A DNA stretch of 64,000 bases, from positions 6,535,158 through 6,599,157 of the forward strand of contig NC_019873.2 of the NCBI RefSeq assembly GCF_002234675.1, written 5' to 3'. A program made the translations under genes and the position numbers. Within the stretch, counting starts at the first letter, position 1; each line of letters opens with the position of its first letter. Origin of the DNA: Oryzias latipes (taxonomy: Eukaryota > Chordata > Actinopteri > Beloniformes > Adrianichthyidae). Under the pieces are notes generated by a model. That model saw only the letters and a program-made list of their open reading frames with translations. It was not told the DNA's origin and made no database searches. Below are positions 34,203 to 46,150 of this stretch, in pieces.

Positions 34203-34251
34203 TATCCTTCAACAATAAATAAATAAATAAATAAATAAATATCCTTCAACA
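34203..34251. repeat. (AAAT)n microsatellite between 12-bp direct repeats
   Basis: About seven AAAT units are bracketed on both sides by TATCCTTCAACA. The flanking direct repeat resembles a target-site duplication around a bare tail, or replication slippage. Confidence 0.75.
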
Positions 34252-35456
34252 GTCAAACACACAATGGGCTTATTTTCAAATCTTCACTGTACTTTAAAGT
34301 GGTCCCTGGAAAATGTGCTGTGATTGGTCACATTGGTGTTTACTCATTCTTGGATTTCAGAGGCGATCAGGCGTTACAGCAGTGTGCTTTGCAGGGGAGT
34401 CGTTCAGGAAAAAAAAAAGCTGTCTTCAGTTCGACGGCCTGCTGAGTCATTCTTGCTCCACTTGATGTGGCTTACCTCTGCAGCGCGGGATAATTACCAG
34501 CTTTACGTTTCAGTTTTATCCCTAAATGATGGACAGGTTTATGCAAGCAGGTATAACTCCCGGCTCGTTATAAATCTGCTTGTCTGACACTTAATTATAG
34601 TAATACTATGATGCCTCCAAATCACAGCAGCTGCTTTCCTCAGCAGGATATGAGAAAACAAAAAATCAGTCCACAAACAAAAGCAGATTCAGTCTTTAGG
34701 AAAATGGTTTTGGGACCTACCTTTACAGACTTCTGACATTATCCTGATGAAGGTTTAGCCCATTCCTTCTGAATGAAACCGATTTAATGAAGCTAACTCC
34801 AGATCTGTTCTTCTGTTCTCTTAAGGTCAGTTTGCTACAGTTACCTGATCATGATTCTATTATTCAATGCAGTCATCATGAAGCAAACCAAACAAACTCT
34901 TCCTGAAGCAAAGCAACATCATGTCCTGCTGTGTGGTCTCATGGCGTTTATGGATGTTTGTTATGGGTTAAATACTAAAGAAGTCGCACCTTTATTTGGT
35001 TTGGTGTCTTTTCACAATGCACCTGCAGACACGATTATCCGCAACATCAAAACTGTTGCTCAAATGGGGGCAGTTTTGCTGAAAAGGAACAGAAAAAAGG
35101 CACGGGAAAGATGAAAGCCATCTTACATTTTACTCACATGAATGTGTCATGAAATGATTCTCACCTCAGTCAGAGCCTGCTGATCTACCTCTAACATTTT
35201 TACAACTTTACGTCTTTTACATTTGAGATTTCTTTTTATTTACTACCCAAGATTGACTGTGGTTACATCCTAACTTTCTTTGGTCGGCATCAAAGTTCTT
35301 TGTCTTCAGCAAATGGTCAAACCTCAAATACGGGAACAACAGTGCGATTGTCGTGCCGGTTGTGGAACAATCTACCAGCTCTACACCGTCTATAGCAGTG
35401 TTTCCCAACCCTGGTCCTCAGGGAGCCCCGTCCAGCTTGTTTTCCACGCTGATAAT
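34252..35456. other. Intergenic stretch, nothing recognised
   Basis: Open frames at 34324-34587 and 34851-35114 (+) have no recognisable domain. No delimited repeat was found before the piggyBac-type element at 35461. Confidence 0.3.
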
Positions 35457-35460
35457 TTAA

Positions 35461-35666
35461 ACCTTGTGCTAACCGATGGGGTCAAGATGATCATTTTCGT
35501 GTTCTCCCTACCATGATAAAGGTGGATAAAGGTGGAGAGGATTTCATGTAATCCATGGACACCAGTGAAAATCACAAATCATTGAAGAAAAAAGGTTCAG
35601 CGCACTGTCTTATGGGGTCTAGATGACCCAACTCCCAACGTTAACGTGCCTAGGATAGCACAAGGG
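35461..35666 (-). mobile_element. piggyBac-type short element, copy 5
   Basis: Left end ACCTTGTGCTAACCGATGGG directly after TTAA (35457-35460); right end GGATAGCACAAGGG, then TTAT. Length about 206 bp. The outer part resembles the copies at 30388 and 39032 (GGGGTCAAGATGA variant), suggesting a subfamily. Confidence 0.8.
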
Positions 35667-35789
35667 TTATGCCCACCTGATTCACCTCATCATCTGGCTC
35701 TGTAGAAGCCTAATCACGGCTGTCATCAAAGGCAGTGTTTGTGCAGGATAGGACTGAAAAAAGATTGACAGAAAGGTAGTTTGCTCTCT

Positions 35790-36310
35790 CTGGGTGGGTG
35801 GAGAGCTCCTGCCACAGGGGGAGGAGTTTAAGTACCTTTGGTGGTTGTTCATGAGTGAGGGAAGATCGGATTGTGGGTCTGACAGGCGGATTGGTACTGC
35901 ACCTGCTGTTATGCGGTTTCTGTACCTGTCTGTCCAATACTCTTTTTGACCAAAAGAACAAGGTCCCGAATTCAAGCAGCTGAAATGAGCTGCCTCTTGG
36001 GTGGCTGACGCTCCTTTAGAGAAAAGCTTGGTCACCTGGAGAGGGCTCGGATTAGAGCAGCTTCCCCTCCACATCCAGACGAGCCAGTTGAAGTGGCTCG
36101 GGCATCTAGTCCGGATGCTGGGTGGAGCCCCTAGGGAAGACCCAGGACACACTGGAGAGACTACGCCTCTCGGCTGGCCTGGGAACGCCTCGGAGTCCCC
36201 CCAGAGGTGCTAGAGGAAGTGGCTGGGGCGAAGGAACTCTGGGCATCTCTTCTTAGACTGCTACCTTCTGATCCAGGCCTGAATGAAGAAGAATATGGAT
36301 GAATGGATGA
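35790..36310 (+). pseudogene. LINE ORF2 C-terminal remnant
   Basis: Plus-strand translation across frame breaks gives EFKYL...LFMSEGR, DRRIGTA..VMRF, RTRSRIQAAEMSC, then QLKWLGHLVRMLGG, REDPGHTG and SRLAWERLGV. This is the terminal part of a non-LTR retrotransposon polymerase common in fish. It ends in the tail GAAGAATATGGATGAATGGA. Clearly dead. The clade is not assigned. Confidence 0.75.
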
Positions 36311-36559
36311 AGCTGTGGGCCACTTCACCCCCGTTTTCAGGCAGATCAGAGCTTGCTGGTATAGTGTGGGAGTCAGATAAGTATATGCACATCAACAGAC
36401 ATAGCAGACTGTTTGGGGAAAAAACCTACTTTAGACTGAGCAGTGAGTGGTGAAAATGTGCTTTTTTTTTGTTCATGTCTGAAGTTTCATCTCTCAAATA
36501 TGAATTCTTAAAGCTACCACATTCATCTGGGTTTACGTTACCAATATTCATTTGTTGAA

Positions 36560-36945
36560 AACACCTTTGGTTATCCTAACTACGTCAGTGGTTAACCATT
36601 TCTGGGCTCCACTGAACGCACATTGAAAGTTAAACCAGGTCAAACTTTAAGCAATCAGGGACTTAGATTTGGTAGTGACACATGGATGGATTTGATTCTC
36701 TGAAGTCTCAACTGTTAGTAAATTGATCATGACGGAGAAATTAATCGTTGCGGTTTGTTCCCGACTGGAATTATATCACACCAAGTCTTTCACAGATCGG
36801 AATAGACCTGTGAAAGAAAAATGAGCAAGATTCATGAGATTTACGCAGCTTTGACATCCAAGCCTCTTCAACTGTCAATCCATGTGCTACTATCGGGTAG
36901 CGACAGTACACACGTCACATGCCCAATGTGAATGTGGCTTTAGAG
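36560..36945 (+). mobile_element. MITE family M1, copy 2 (5'-truncated)
   Basis: Contains TTTCTGGGCTCCACTGAACG, AAGTTAAACCAGGTCAAACT, GCAATCAGGGACTTAGATTTGG and a right end CCCAATGTGAATGTGGCTTT, all shared with 28559-29138 and 42350-42926. The left ~180 bp seen in the other copies are not evident. Confidence 0.6.
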
Positions 36946-37119
36946 TGTTTGCAAATGTTGTAACTGCCATCACCCTAGTGTGAGCATGGCCTGGTTCTTT
37001 TACATATTTTAGACTCAAATTAAATACAGCAGCAAATGATGCATGTGGAAAATCAAAGTGACAAGGCGGCTCACCGAAGAAGATGCTGTTCATGAAGGGA
37101 TGATGGTACAACTTCAAGC

Positions 37120-39027
37120 AAAGCCAGCTCTGCAGCAGGAAATGACCGAACTTGACACGGAGGCTAAAAATAAAACTCGTTAAGGGGGAATGTAGCTGGA
37201 AAGGCAGCAGAGTGCAGACAATATTATTTTAATTACACCGCAGGCACCAAACCCTCGGTTTGTCTTTACAGAGGAACCCAGGTGTCTGCCAGGGAGAGAA
37301 AAAGCCCTGGAGGGGGCGAGGAAGGGAAGCTCTCACACACAGAGGCTGGGTGAGGGGTGAGGGGTGAGGGGGGGGCCAGAGCAGAGTTCTGGTGAAGCCC
37401 TGCCACGCTGCGCCCTGACTCTCAGACTACTTTGTGGTTTCTGGAGGGCTCTTTTCGCAACAGCTTCCGCCATTCCTCCAACCCCGAATTTACTTTTGTT
37501 GCCACAAGAGAGAGGAGGGGCCGTGCAAGGGCTGGCATCAAGCTAACGCCACTCCCCCCCACCCCACTCGCGCACACATGCATGCTTCCACACTGGCAGG
37601 CCCGACATACCCTGGCACTCGGCGGAGCCGAGCTAAGAATGGAGCCCTTCTTCAACTCACGCAATGTGGTGGGGCTGAAATTTCCTGCAGTAAAAAAACA
37701 GGATTGGGAAGACACGCGCATGAGGAAAGAGAGGAGCGTCCCAAGCCTGCCAGCTGAGGAGGCAGTTGGGTTGGGAGGGGGAATCAGGGAGGGGGTATTC
37801 TCTTCACTGACCATTGGCTATCCCGCCTTAAGAAAGGCAGTTTTTGGCCTCGGTTGCCTCCCCTTCTCCCCACCACCCCGTTTCCCCCCCCCCAAAAAAT
37901 TGTGTTTTCATTTAGCGCATGGCAGCGCTCCCTCAAACTCCTCCATTTCCCAAACCAAAAGCTATTTCCTGATTCCCTCCCTCTCTCATATAATTACTCT
38001 GCCGGACTGGCTTCTTTTTCCAGGCCTGCTTGTTCTGCACTCAGGGTGACATCACAGCCTCAAGGGGGGCAGAAATGACCCGGCTCCAGTCAGACCCCCC
38101 CCCTCCCCTCCAACTCAGAGGTCAGGCCGGTTCCCACCTCACCGTTTTACGCTGACCTGATGGGGTTGTAGGAAACGCTTTCATGATAATGAAATTTGCC
38201 TGATTCGTATGAGGATGAAACGTTAAGCGAAGCTTAACACGCAAAGGTTCGTCCAACTACAGAGCATGGCAACCCTCACATGATTGATATGTTGAGAGCC
38301 CTTGTTAAACATTATGGTATTCACCCCATAAATGGCCACATTGTTCAAATCTGCTCACACGACACTGAAGCTTTTCATACAGTAGTTAAAACATTTGCTG
38401 TTAAATGTAAAAATGTGTTTATTTTATCCCTTGAACCTGTGTTGACTGAGCTCCAGGCCTGTCCTGCTCTGCTGCTGTTTACTGAGGTTAGCTGTGCTAA
38501 CTGTGGTCTCTCTGAACAGCTGTGTTCTCTTTGGTCCAGCTGTTCGGGTGTGCCTTCAGAATCAGAACTTCCTTTATTGTCAGTGGATGCATAACGAAAA
38601 TTGTGATGCCCTCCAGGTTTTTAAAAGACTAATGAGGTCAGGATGGAAGACAAAATACATTATAAATCCTAGAAGGAAAATACAAAAAAATCTATATTTT
38701 GCACTTTTCTGAGCCTAATGTAGCATTCAACCCCCCACCCCCTAAGTATCCTGGATAGGTAGTGATGGTTTTGTTTTCATTGAATTAGTTTTGCTTGTCT
38801 GACCGGCAGAGGCTAACATTCCTGTCAGGACGTGACTTCTGTAAGTACAATAACTGTTTGTTGTGGCTTGTGTTTAAAAGAAAATGGATATTTTTTCCTT
38901 GTTTTTTGTTGGTATTCTTTCATTCTATCCATCCACCCACCCCTGAATATGATTTGAAATTAGGGTCTACTCACAGTACCTGTACTGAGCTGTGTCGGAA
39001 ACACGTCACTGATGTCCTGGGCTGCAC
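37120..39027. other. Intergenic stretch with a GC-rich, homopolymer-rich core
   Basis: From about 37300 to 38150 the sequence is GC-rich with GGGGTGA repeats, poly-C runs and open frames on both strands (for example 37432-38049, 205 codons on +). The translations are low-complexity and share no domain with known proteins, so no gene is called. Around 38570 it has TTCCTTTATTGTCAGTGGAT, a common fish repeat tail. Confidence 0.3.
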
Positions 39028-39031
39028 TTAA

Positions 39032-39141
39032 CCCTTTGCTATCCTGTGGGGTCAAGATGACCATTGGCGTGTTTTCCCTACCATGACAAAGGTCCAGATG
39101 ACCCCACTCCCAACGTTAACATGCTTAGGATAGCACAAGGG
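39032..39141 (-). mobile_element. piggyBac-type short element, copy 6 (internally deleted)
   Basis: Follows TTAA (39028-39031), starts CCCTTTGCTATCCTGTGGGG and ends GGATAGCACAAGGG before TTAT, but spans only 110 bp. The middle ~95 bp of the family are missing between CATGACAAAGG and TCCAGATGACC. Both termini are intact. Confidence 0.8.
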
Positions 39142-40229
39142 TTATAGACTTTTCTTAACCATTGTGGCCTGCAAACATCTCCAGCAGGTAATTTTTTATG
39201 CTTGCGGTCAATTAAAGACTCTGTCACATCTGCCATTGGATTTGGGCTGATGGCTGGTGAAAAATGGGCATTCATGCACGTTTTTTTTACGGGGATGCGG
39301 TGCAGATTGTGGCAAACGCTTAAAAGACACGCAATGATATGGGTAGAGTAAGAGAGATGCAGGCATGTCGTACGGATTTTTCATTTTTTTCAACCCCACC
39401 AAATTCTCTGCTCTGTCCAAGGACCCCTTTAGTGCTGTCCTTAAGTGCTGATACGTGCACGCTCCTTATGCGCCCCTTGAGGGCAGCCTGACTGTTAGAA
39501 ATCAGGACTTTAGTCCTGATTTTAGACATCCTACAGGCATCCTATAGGCATTCACATATCGCCTGCACAATCTATGTGCAAGTGAGGAGTTAGTGTGCAC
39601 ACTTTATTAATGACTAGAGTGCAGAATATGTGCACCTTACAACAGCATTACCCATATGTCATAAGTGCGTGTAACTTACATTATCTTTACAAATTTTTCA
39701 AAGCCCTGCAGTAGCCATAGTGGTCAACCCCTGGACCAAGGCTTTACGTTGAGTCCATTGGATATTTAACTTTAGTTCCATATCAGGCGGACCCCTTTGT
39801 CCTTTTAGGGTCACAATCAATGAGTTATATCGCTAGAGGAGACATCACGTGATTCCTCATGGGAGGAGAGCACCGCCATCTTGGTGAGGTCAACTCACTG
39901 CTGCAGTGCATGCATGTGAACACATCTTTTTGCAAAATGCCAGTTCATTTCAACAGTCTACGAAGGAGGAAGGCATGACATTTCACAGGTAGGTACTATA
40001 ATTATTTTCTTTCATTGCTGCAGGGGCAGTATTAATCGTACACATGTTGACATGCGTGATGCTGCAGGGATATTATCAGCATGTAGGGGTGATGTACATA
40101 TAATTTGCTGTCGACATAAATGTAAACTTCATTGTGTTAAAGTTGTATACAGTATACTAGGACTAGGCTATTATAGTAATGTAGATTTATAAATTCTGAC
40201 TCAGTGCCTGAACTTTCCCTGCAGATTTC

Positions 40230-40578
40230 CGATGGATTCAGACTTTAGGAAAAAGTGGTCCTTAGCCATCAAAAGAGCTAACACAAAATAACCAGTTCTC
40301 TGAAATATTCTTCACAAATCTGTCTAAATCTGTGATAGTGAGCACTTCTCCTTTGCCAAGTCAATCCATCCCACCTCACAGGTGTGCCATATCAAGATGC
40401 TGATTAGACAGCATGATTATTGCACAGGTGTGCCTTAGACTAGCCACAAGAAAAGGCCACTCTGAAATCTTCCGTTTTGTTTTATTGAGGGGGTCAGGGG
40501 ACTCAGACAACCAGTCAGTATTTGGTGTGACCATCATTTGCCTCATGAAGTGCGACACATCTCTTTTGCATAGACGAA
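40230..40578. repeat. Mariner-like interspersed repeat fragment
   Basis: Carries CACAAATCTGTCTAAATCTG, TGATAGTGAGCACTTCTCCT, CACCTCACAGGTGTGCCATA and GTCAGTATTTGGTGTGACCA, which I recognise as widespread vertebrate DNA-transposon sequence. It is cut off where hAT sequence begins at about 40579. Confidence 0.55.
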
Positions 40579-40826
40579 CACACATCAAACAGTTTTTGAA
40601 TCTTTTAACTTAACTTTTATTACATCTTTTAGAAAAAACAACTGCAGCTTCCAGCTTTTTCTGCCACAATTATCATAAAAATGCATGTGAGATTGCAGAG
40701 GGACTGTAGATCTATACAGAATATGAGCTTTTCCTTTTTTTTTTTTAATTTTTGGATGCTGGTGTGCCGCTGGATTTTTGTCAAGGTTAAAGTGTGCCGT
40801 GGCTCAAAAAAGGTTGAAAAACACTG
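40579..40826 (-). mobile_element. hAT element (CAGTGTTTTTCA family), copy 3, truncated
   Basis: Reverse complement of the first ~250 bp of the 32547 copy, ending AAAAGGTTGAAAAACACTG at 40826. It is followed by ATCTAGACCCACTAGACAG of a piggyBac-type element, the same junction as in the 25549 copy but with the hAT reversed. The distal part is lost. Confidence 0.85.
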
Positions 40827-40869
40827 ATCTAGACCCACTAGACAGTGCGCTGAACCTTTTTTCTTCAGC
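40827..40869 (+). mobile_element. piggyBac-type short element, copy 7 (43-bp fragment)
   Basis: Runs ATCTAGACCCACTAGACAGT to CTTTTTTCTTCAGC and then stops. It is the middle of the family sequence, with the hAT element joined at its left and repeat R4 at its right. Both termini are absent. Confidence 0.75.
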
Positions 40870-41127
40870 AAATGAATATTCATAGTGTATCACCTGATGA
40901 TCACTTCTGGACCAAACTCCAGCAGAACCAGAACCATTTGACAAATGGGTCTGGTTCCGCTGGAGTTTGCAGTTTTTGCAGTTTTTGAAAAACTCGGAAA
41001 ATATTGACTTATTAGAATGATCTGGCCTGAAAAGTGGATCACAGCTGTGTCAAATATTGAATTTTGACCTCTTTGTGGAACCCCTCTGTTCTGAATGGCC
41101 CTTTATACACGAATTGAGTTGAATTAA
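40870..41127 (-). repeat. Dispersed repeat R4, copy 1
   Basis: Reverse complement is close to 52295-52543: both contain CAACTCAATTCGTGTATAAA, GAGGGGTTCCACAAAGAGGT, GATCCACTTTTCAGGCCAGA and CACTATGAATATTCATTT. The copy here is next to TTAA (41124-41127) and to a piggyBac-type fragment. Confidence 0.7.
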
Positions 41128-41427
41128 CAACAAACAGTCTGAAAACCCTCAGAGAAAAACAACCAGATCAAATAAATAAAACAGGTCACATGTGCTGGGT
41201 ATAAATGCCACATTGCAGAATTAATTCAATTCAGTTACACAAGATCCAACTGATTTACAAAGTTAATTAGAGTTGCAATTCAACATAAATTGATTAAATA
41301 AGTAGTTTTTCAAACACTTTCGCTTTGGAGTGCAAAGGTGAATTTTGAATCAATAAGAACACTAATTATTTAAGGAATTATCTAATTTAGAAAAGCTCTT
41401 TCTTTGGCCTATGAAAGAAACTTAATA

Positions 41428-42256
41428 CAGTGGGGCAAAAACAGTATTTAACCACCAAGCTCTCCCAATTGAAAAGATGAGAGAGGCATGTAATTTTCAT
41501 TATAGGTAAACCTCAACTATGAGAGAAAAAATTAGAAAAGATATCCAGAAAATAACATTGTCTGATTTTTAAGGAATTTCTTTGAAATTATGGTGGAAAA
41601 TAAGTATTTGGTCATTAAAGTAGTTCAACTGTTATTGACCAGTTCGAGATCTGGAGACTGCCTGAGTTTTTCGCTCACCGTTCTTGTGATCATTTTGATC
41701 CCATGGGGTGAGATCCTGTGGGGAGCCCCAGATAGATTGAGATTCTCAGTGGTCTTGTTTGTCTTCCATTTCCTAATAACACAGTTGATTTCTTCACACC
41801 AAGCTGCTTAACTGTTGCAGTCTTCCCAGCCTGGTGCAGGTCAACAACATTGACTCTGGTGTCCTTCGATAGCTCTTTGGTCTCTGTCATAGTGGAGTTT
41901 GGAGTGTGACTGTTGGAGGTTGTGGACAGGTGTCTTTAATATAGATAGCCAGTTCAAACAGGAGCCTTTAAAACAGGTAATGAGTGGAGGACAGAGGATC
42001 CTCTTACAGAAGTTACAGGTCTGTGAGAGCCAGAAATCTTGTTTGTTTTTGGTGACCAAATGCTTATTTTTCACCATAATTTACAAATAAATTCTTTGAA
42101 AATCAGACAATGTGATTTTCTGGATTTTTCTCTCTCATTTTGTCTTATAGTTGAGGTTTATCTATGATGAAAATTACAGGCCTCTCTCATCTTTTTAAGT
42201 GGGATAACTTGCACAATTGGTGGCTGCCTGAATACCGGTACTTTTTTGCCCCACTG
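41428..42256 (-). mobile_element. Internally deleted Tc1-like transposon
   Basis: Starts CAGTGGGGCAAAAACAGTAT and ends TACTTTTTTGCCCCACTG, flanked by TA on both sides (41426-41427, 42257-42258). Longer inverted repeats contain GATGAGAGAGGC and ATGGTGGAAAATAAG-type blocks. The minus strand 41890-41690 encodes the transposase N-terminus (MTETKELSKDTRVNVVDLHQ, then LGVKKSTV), the helix-turn-helix of Tc1 proteins, but the frame is broken and the catalytic domain is missing. Length 829 bp, about half a complete element. Confidence 0.9.
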
Positions 42257-42349
42257 TATGTGGAGTTTATGAATCTGTGAAAATGCATCTTGTGAGATGA
42301 TAAATGAACACCAGAGTGGAAAATTGTCAGACCTGCTTGATTGCCTGAA

Positions 42350-42926
42350 GCTGTGTTCACCCCGCCCTTAGAAACATCCATTTAAGCAAGCACGTTTTGG
42401 GCTTCCGCATTCAAAACTCTCCCGTTCACATGTTGCTATGCAAGTTTCAACGACCGTTTTTTCAGGCTCCACATACAAAATGTACCGCCATTGAAAACAT
42501 AATTAAAGTCAAACCAGGTCAATCTTTGACCAATTTGGGACTCACATTTGGTAGTGACGTATGTATAATTCATTAAAGTGTCAACTGATCCTAAAAGAGA
42601 AATACATAAGTGTCGCTTGTGCCTAACCAGAGTTACATGACGCCAAGTCTTTCATATTTCAGAATAGAGTTGTGAAATTAAAAACCTGGAGCCAGATTCA
42701 CCAGATTTGCACCGCGTTGCCATTTCACACCAAACCTCTTTCAACTGTAGGTGGCGGACATGCAATAGTACACAGTAGAAAAAGAAAAAGGGGAAAAAAG
42801 GCCCTCTCTATGGAAGCATTTCTGGTATTAACTTATATTTTTAATTATGCTACAGAAATGGTTCCATATCTCCCATATTGTCCAGGGAGGACTAAATGTG
42901 CGTCACATCGTCGGTGTGAAAGTAGT
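42350..42926. mobile_element. MITE family M1, copy 3
   Basis: Starts GCTGTGTTCACCCCGCCCTT and ends near GTCGGTGTGAAAGTAGT, a diverged version of the M1 ends. Internal blocks GGGCTTCCGCATTCAAAACTC, AGTCAAACCAGGTCAATCTTT and TTTGGTAGTGACGTATG match the copies at 28559 and 36560. Non-coding. Confidence 0.65.
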
Positions 42927-42929
42927 TTG

Positions 42930-45924
42930 AGTGAGACTTGATTTTGAATGCAACATCAATACTTATTGAGGAAAGTGATGAGCAACTAAAAATGGAGCTT
43001 TGCTCTAAATAAAATCAGACACAAGGTTTTGGAAACAAGCAAGTTCAAACATTTCTCAATTTGACCGTTAAAGTAAGACCTTTCTGTCTGATCTGCGTGC
43101 CTTACAAATCCTCCAGCTTTGTTTTTTATGTTTTGGCTTACAGAGCTGCTAAGAATAGCTCAGGTCTAAGTCTAGAAAATGCACTGTAATAGCAGCCGAA
43201 ATCCTACACTCAATTAGAGGTCATGAAGTGTGCACGCAAGTCCTGGTCTGAGTGGAGGAGGCCCACATGAGTCTGAGAGGTCAAACACACAGTCAACATG
43301 TGTGTCTGCGCAGCGGGAAGCGTGCGCTTCTGCTGTAACAGTGAGATCAGCACGCCTGTGGTTGCGGGTCGGGGGTTGACCCCATAGCTGCCGGTTTCCA
43401 CAGCGAACGGCTGGTATTTCGCCATTACTGTCACCGTGGTAACTGCCATCATGATGCAGACACGCCGCTCCTGTGTTGCACAAGAGGAAACGGTTGATCC
43501 AGTGGAAGGAAGGGTGTAAACGTGGCTACCAAGGCCGTTTTTAGGAAAATGCATTCTTGAACGAAAAACTTTAGGAAATGATTCAAGAGAAATGAATCTT
43601 TTTCTCTGATGCTTCAAGGCTGTGATGTCTGAAAACATGAGCTAGAAGTTACTGTAAACTGATTTCATGGATTGTGGGAAGAGAGGGATGGGACCATGTC
43701 AGACATAGGAAAGGGCGGCAGAGTTGATTCTGGGTGGAGAAGTGCCGTTGAGGACCACAGGAGGCCTGGGGAGCCAATAAAAGGCTGTTGAGGGATGGAA
43801 AGAAGACACCACCTTGGGAGTCTGAAGCAGGAGGAGGCATCCAGACAGCAGCTCTGCAGATCAACGCAGGGCAGGCTGCCACACGCCACCTTCACGTCAA
43901 TCACTCAACAATGAGACTGACGTTTACACAGAAGTGTGACAGGCGCCACGAATAAAAGCAGATGGTGAAAAAGCTCTTAGTTGGTGCCGTGTTTGACCTG
44001 CAGAATGTGGCGCTTCTGCAGAGCCGAGCACAATCTGTCCAGTTCAAACCTGTCTTTCTTGGCTTAATGTCTTCATCGCAGAAAGATGAGATTCCCAGGG
44101 CGCGGGATAATATGACAGTCTAGATGAGTTAAATATCATTAGCGAGGAACACGGCGTACTGCTGCACGCACATGTGTACTGAGGGAGGTCTTTCCTCATC
44201 CAGCCCCCTCTGCTGAGTCATAACGGACACAATGGTTCCCACTTCCCTGAGAAGGAGCCGGAAAGACAGGCTGATCCTGGCAGAAAGAGGAAGAATCGTG
44301 TCAGAAACTGTCATAGAGATTCCTTAATGAAGCCTTTATTTTCTGTTTTCGCGTCATGTTGTTGAGGCTCAGAGAAGGAGCTGAGGCCGATCCCAGCCAC
44401 CAGGAGGATAGAGCACAGTCTAAGTTTTTATCTTCAAATCTAAATTTTGACTTAATATTTCCTTTTATTCAAGTTATGTGGTGATAGCCATCTACAGATC
44501 AGGTCAGCTAGTTGGATATCTAACCGTGATGTTGGTGGACTACAGGATTTTTTGGAGCTCACATGGAAGTTCAAAGCTCATGATAGAAATGAACCCATTT
44601 CTAATGTTTTCCCTCTGTTGGTTTAGTAAAGTGACCAGATTTAGACTTTGTGGGAGCTGATCGTTATGATCTGAGCCTGTGCTACTGCTAACTAGCTAAG
44701 GCGTGCGATCATAACATAACCCAGCTATTTGTCTCTCTACTGCACATGCTCGGCGGTCGACTACATGTTTTAGCTACAGATGTCAAAGAGTATTTTCAAG
44801 TGAAGGCATAACAGGAAAGAGGGAAGAGAAAAAGTGCATCAGAATCACCGCAAAGCCCGCCCACTGTCGGCATTCAGTGGGCGAAGTGCATTGTGGGAGT
44901 TCAATTTTTCTGTTGCAGCTTATGAGTCACCATGAGTCACTTTATATTCAATTTGCAACATTATTATTACTTGATTACTGTTTTCATTATTGCCTTTGTT
45001 AATGTTTATACTACTGAGTCCTCCGTGTCCCTTGTGGGAACAATAAAGGTTTTATCCTGAACCAAACAGCCTGAAGAAAGCCCACACATGCACTGGAGAA
45101 CATGCAAAAACAAGCATTTTAGATGTGGATTCATGGTAGACTTGGGGACTTGAGGCTTAGACTTGAGTTGCACTAAACTGTCCCATGCAGAGACTTTAGA
45201 CTTGACTCGAGGCTTGGGACTAGAGAAGAATGTTTGTTTGTTATCCTTAGGTTTTGGCTCCAGAACATCCCTGTCAGCTGGAAAAATAAAACTTCTCTTT
45301 ACAAGACTTTAGCTTTGGGATAAAGGAGCACCGACTGCCTGCTGATGTGTTTCCATGCACCGTTTCAAAGTATTTTAATGACAATTTGGGAAAATAAACG
45401 TAATTTTTAGTACAAATGTAGACATTTTAGATTTGACTGGAAATTGCATCTAAAAATTATGGACTTATCTTGGATTTGCATATGAGGACTTGTGTGCATC
45501 TCTGTTTTAGTTTTTTTTTTTTTTAATAAAAGTATTTCCAACAGCTTTAATTTACATTTTAATTCAAAAAGCTGTAAACCTGCATCTCCCTTTACACACA
45601 GGCAGCCTTTACTGAAGAATGACACAGAAACACTGAGAGGCATGCTGGGAAAAGAGTTTCAGGGACAAGGCACAATCTTTTACTCTTAATCTTTAATTGC
45701 AGGTTTTGAGATGATGCACACTTATCCCCAACAATTTTATAACACCAAACTAGATTTATGTCACTGACATGACACACTCCGTTTTTTCAGCAGGTCAGCT
45801 AAAACACTGCCTAATTTCAGAGCCAAAGTACAGTTAGGTCCTTAAAGACCCTAAAGCATTACAAGTGTTTTTTTCAATTATGAGTATACCATTTTTAGCC
45901 ACATTATTTTTAAAAGTGGTGTTT
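42930..45924. other. Intergenic stretch, nothing recognised
   Basis: Open frames on the minus strand at 43210-43904 have no recognisable domain. AACAATAAAGGTTTTATCCTG at 45030-45050 looks like the tail of a fish retroposon. No supportable gene. Confidence 0.3.
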
Positions 45925-46150
45925 TCCGGAACATCATTTCTGCAGTAGTTCATTAGAAATTGACCTTTGAGTTGTGCATGGAACTGTTGGTGCGGAGCAA
46001 CCCCTCCCCATTTCTGAGAGCTCTCTGTTCACATGCGGTCCCATTAGCTTACAGCCCCTCAAGCAATTTTGGAGCTATCCAGCCATATCTGTCATCAGGA
46101 AAACGCTGCATAGACATAGTAAAAACACAATTTTCATCGGAGTGGGTCTT
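45925..46150 (+). repeat. Dispersed repeat family R3, further copy
   Basis: Contains TTTCTGCAGTAGTTCATTAGA, GAGTTGTGCATGGAACTGTTG, TTAGCTTACAGCCCCTCAAG and GGAGCTATCCAGCCATA, matching 26560-26900 in order. Confidence 0.55.

Noticed and set aside
35682..36152. 156-codon minus-strand frame
   Set aside because: It is antisense to the LINE remnant whose plus-strand translation is recognisable.
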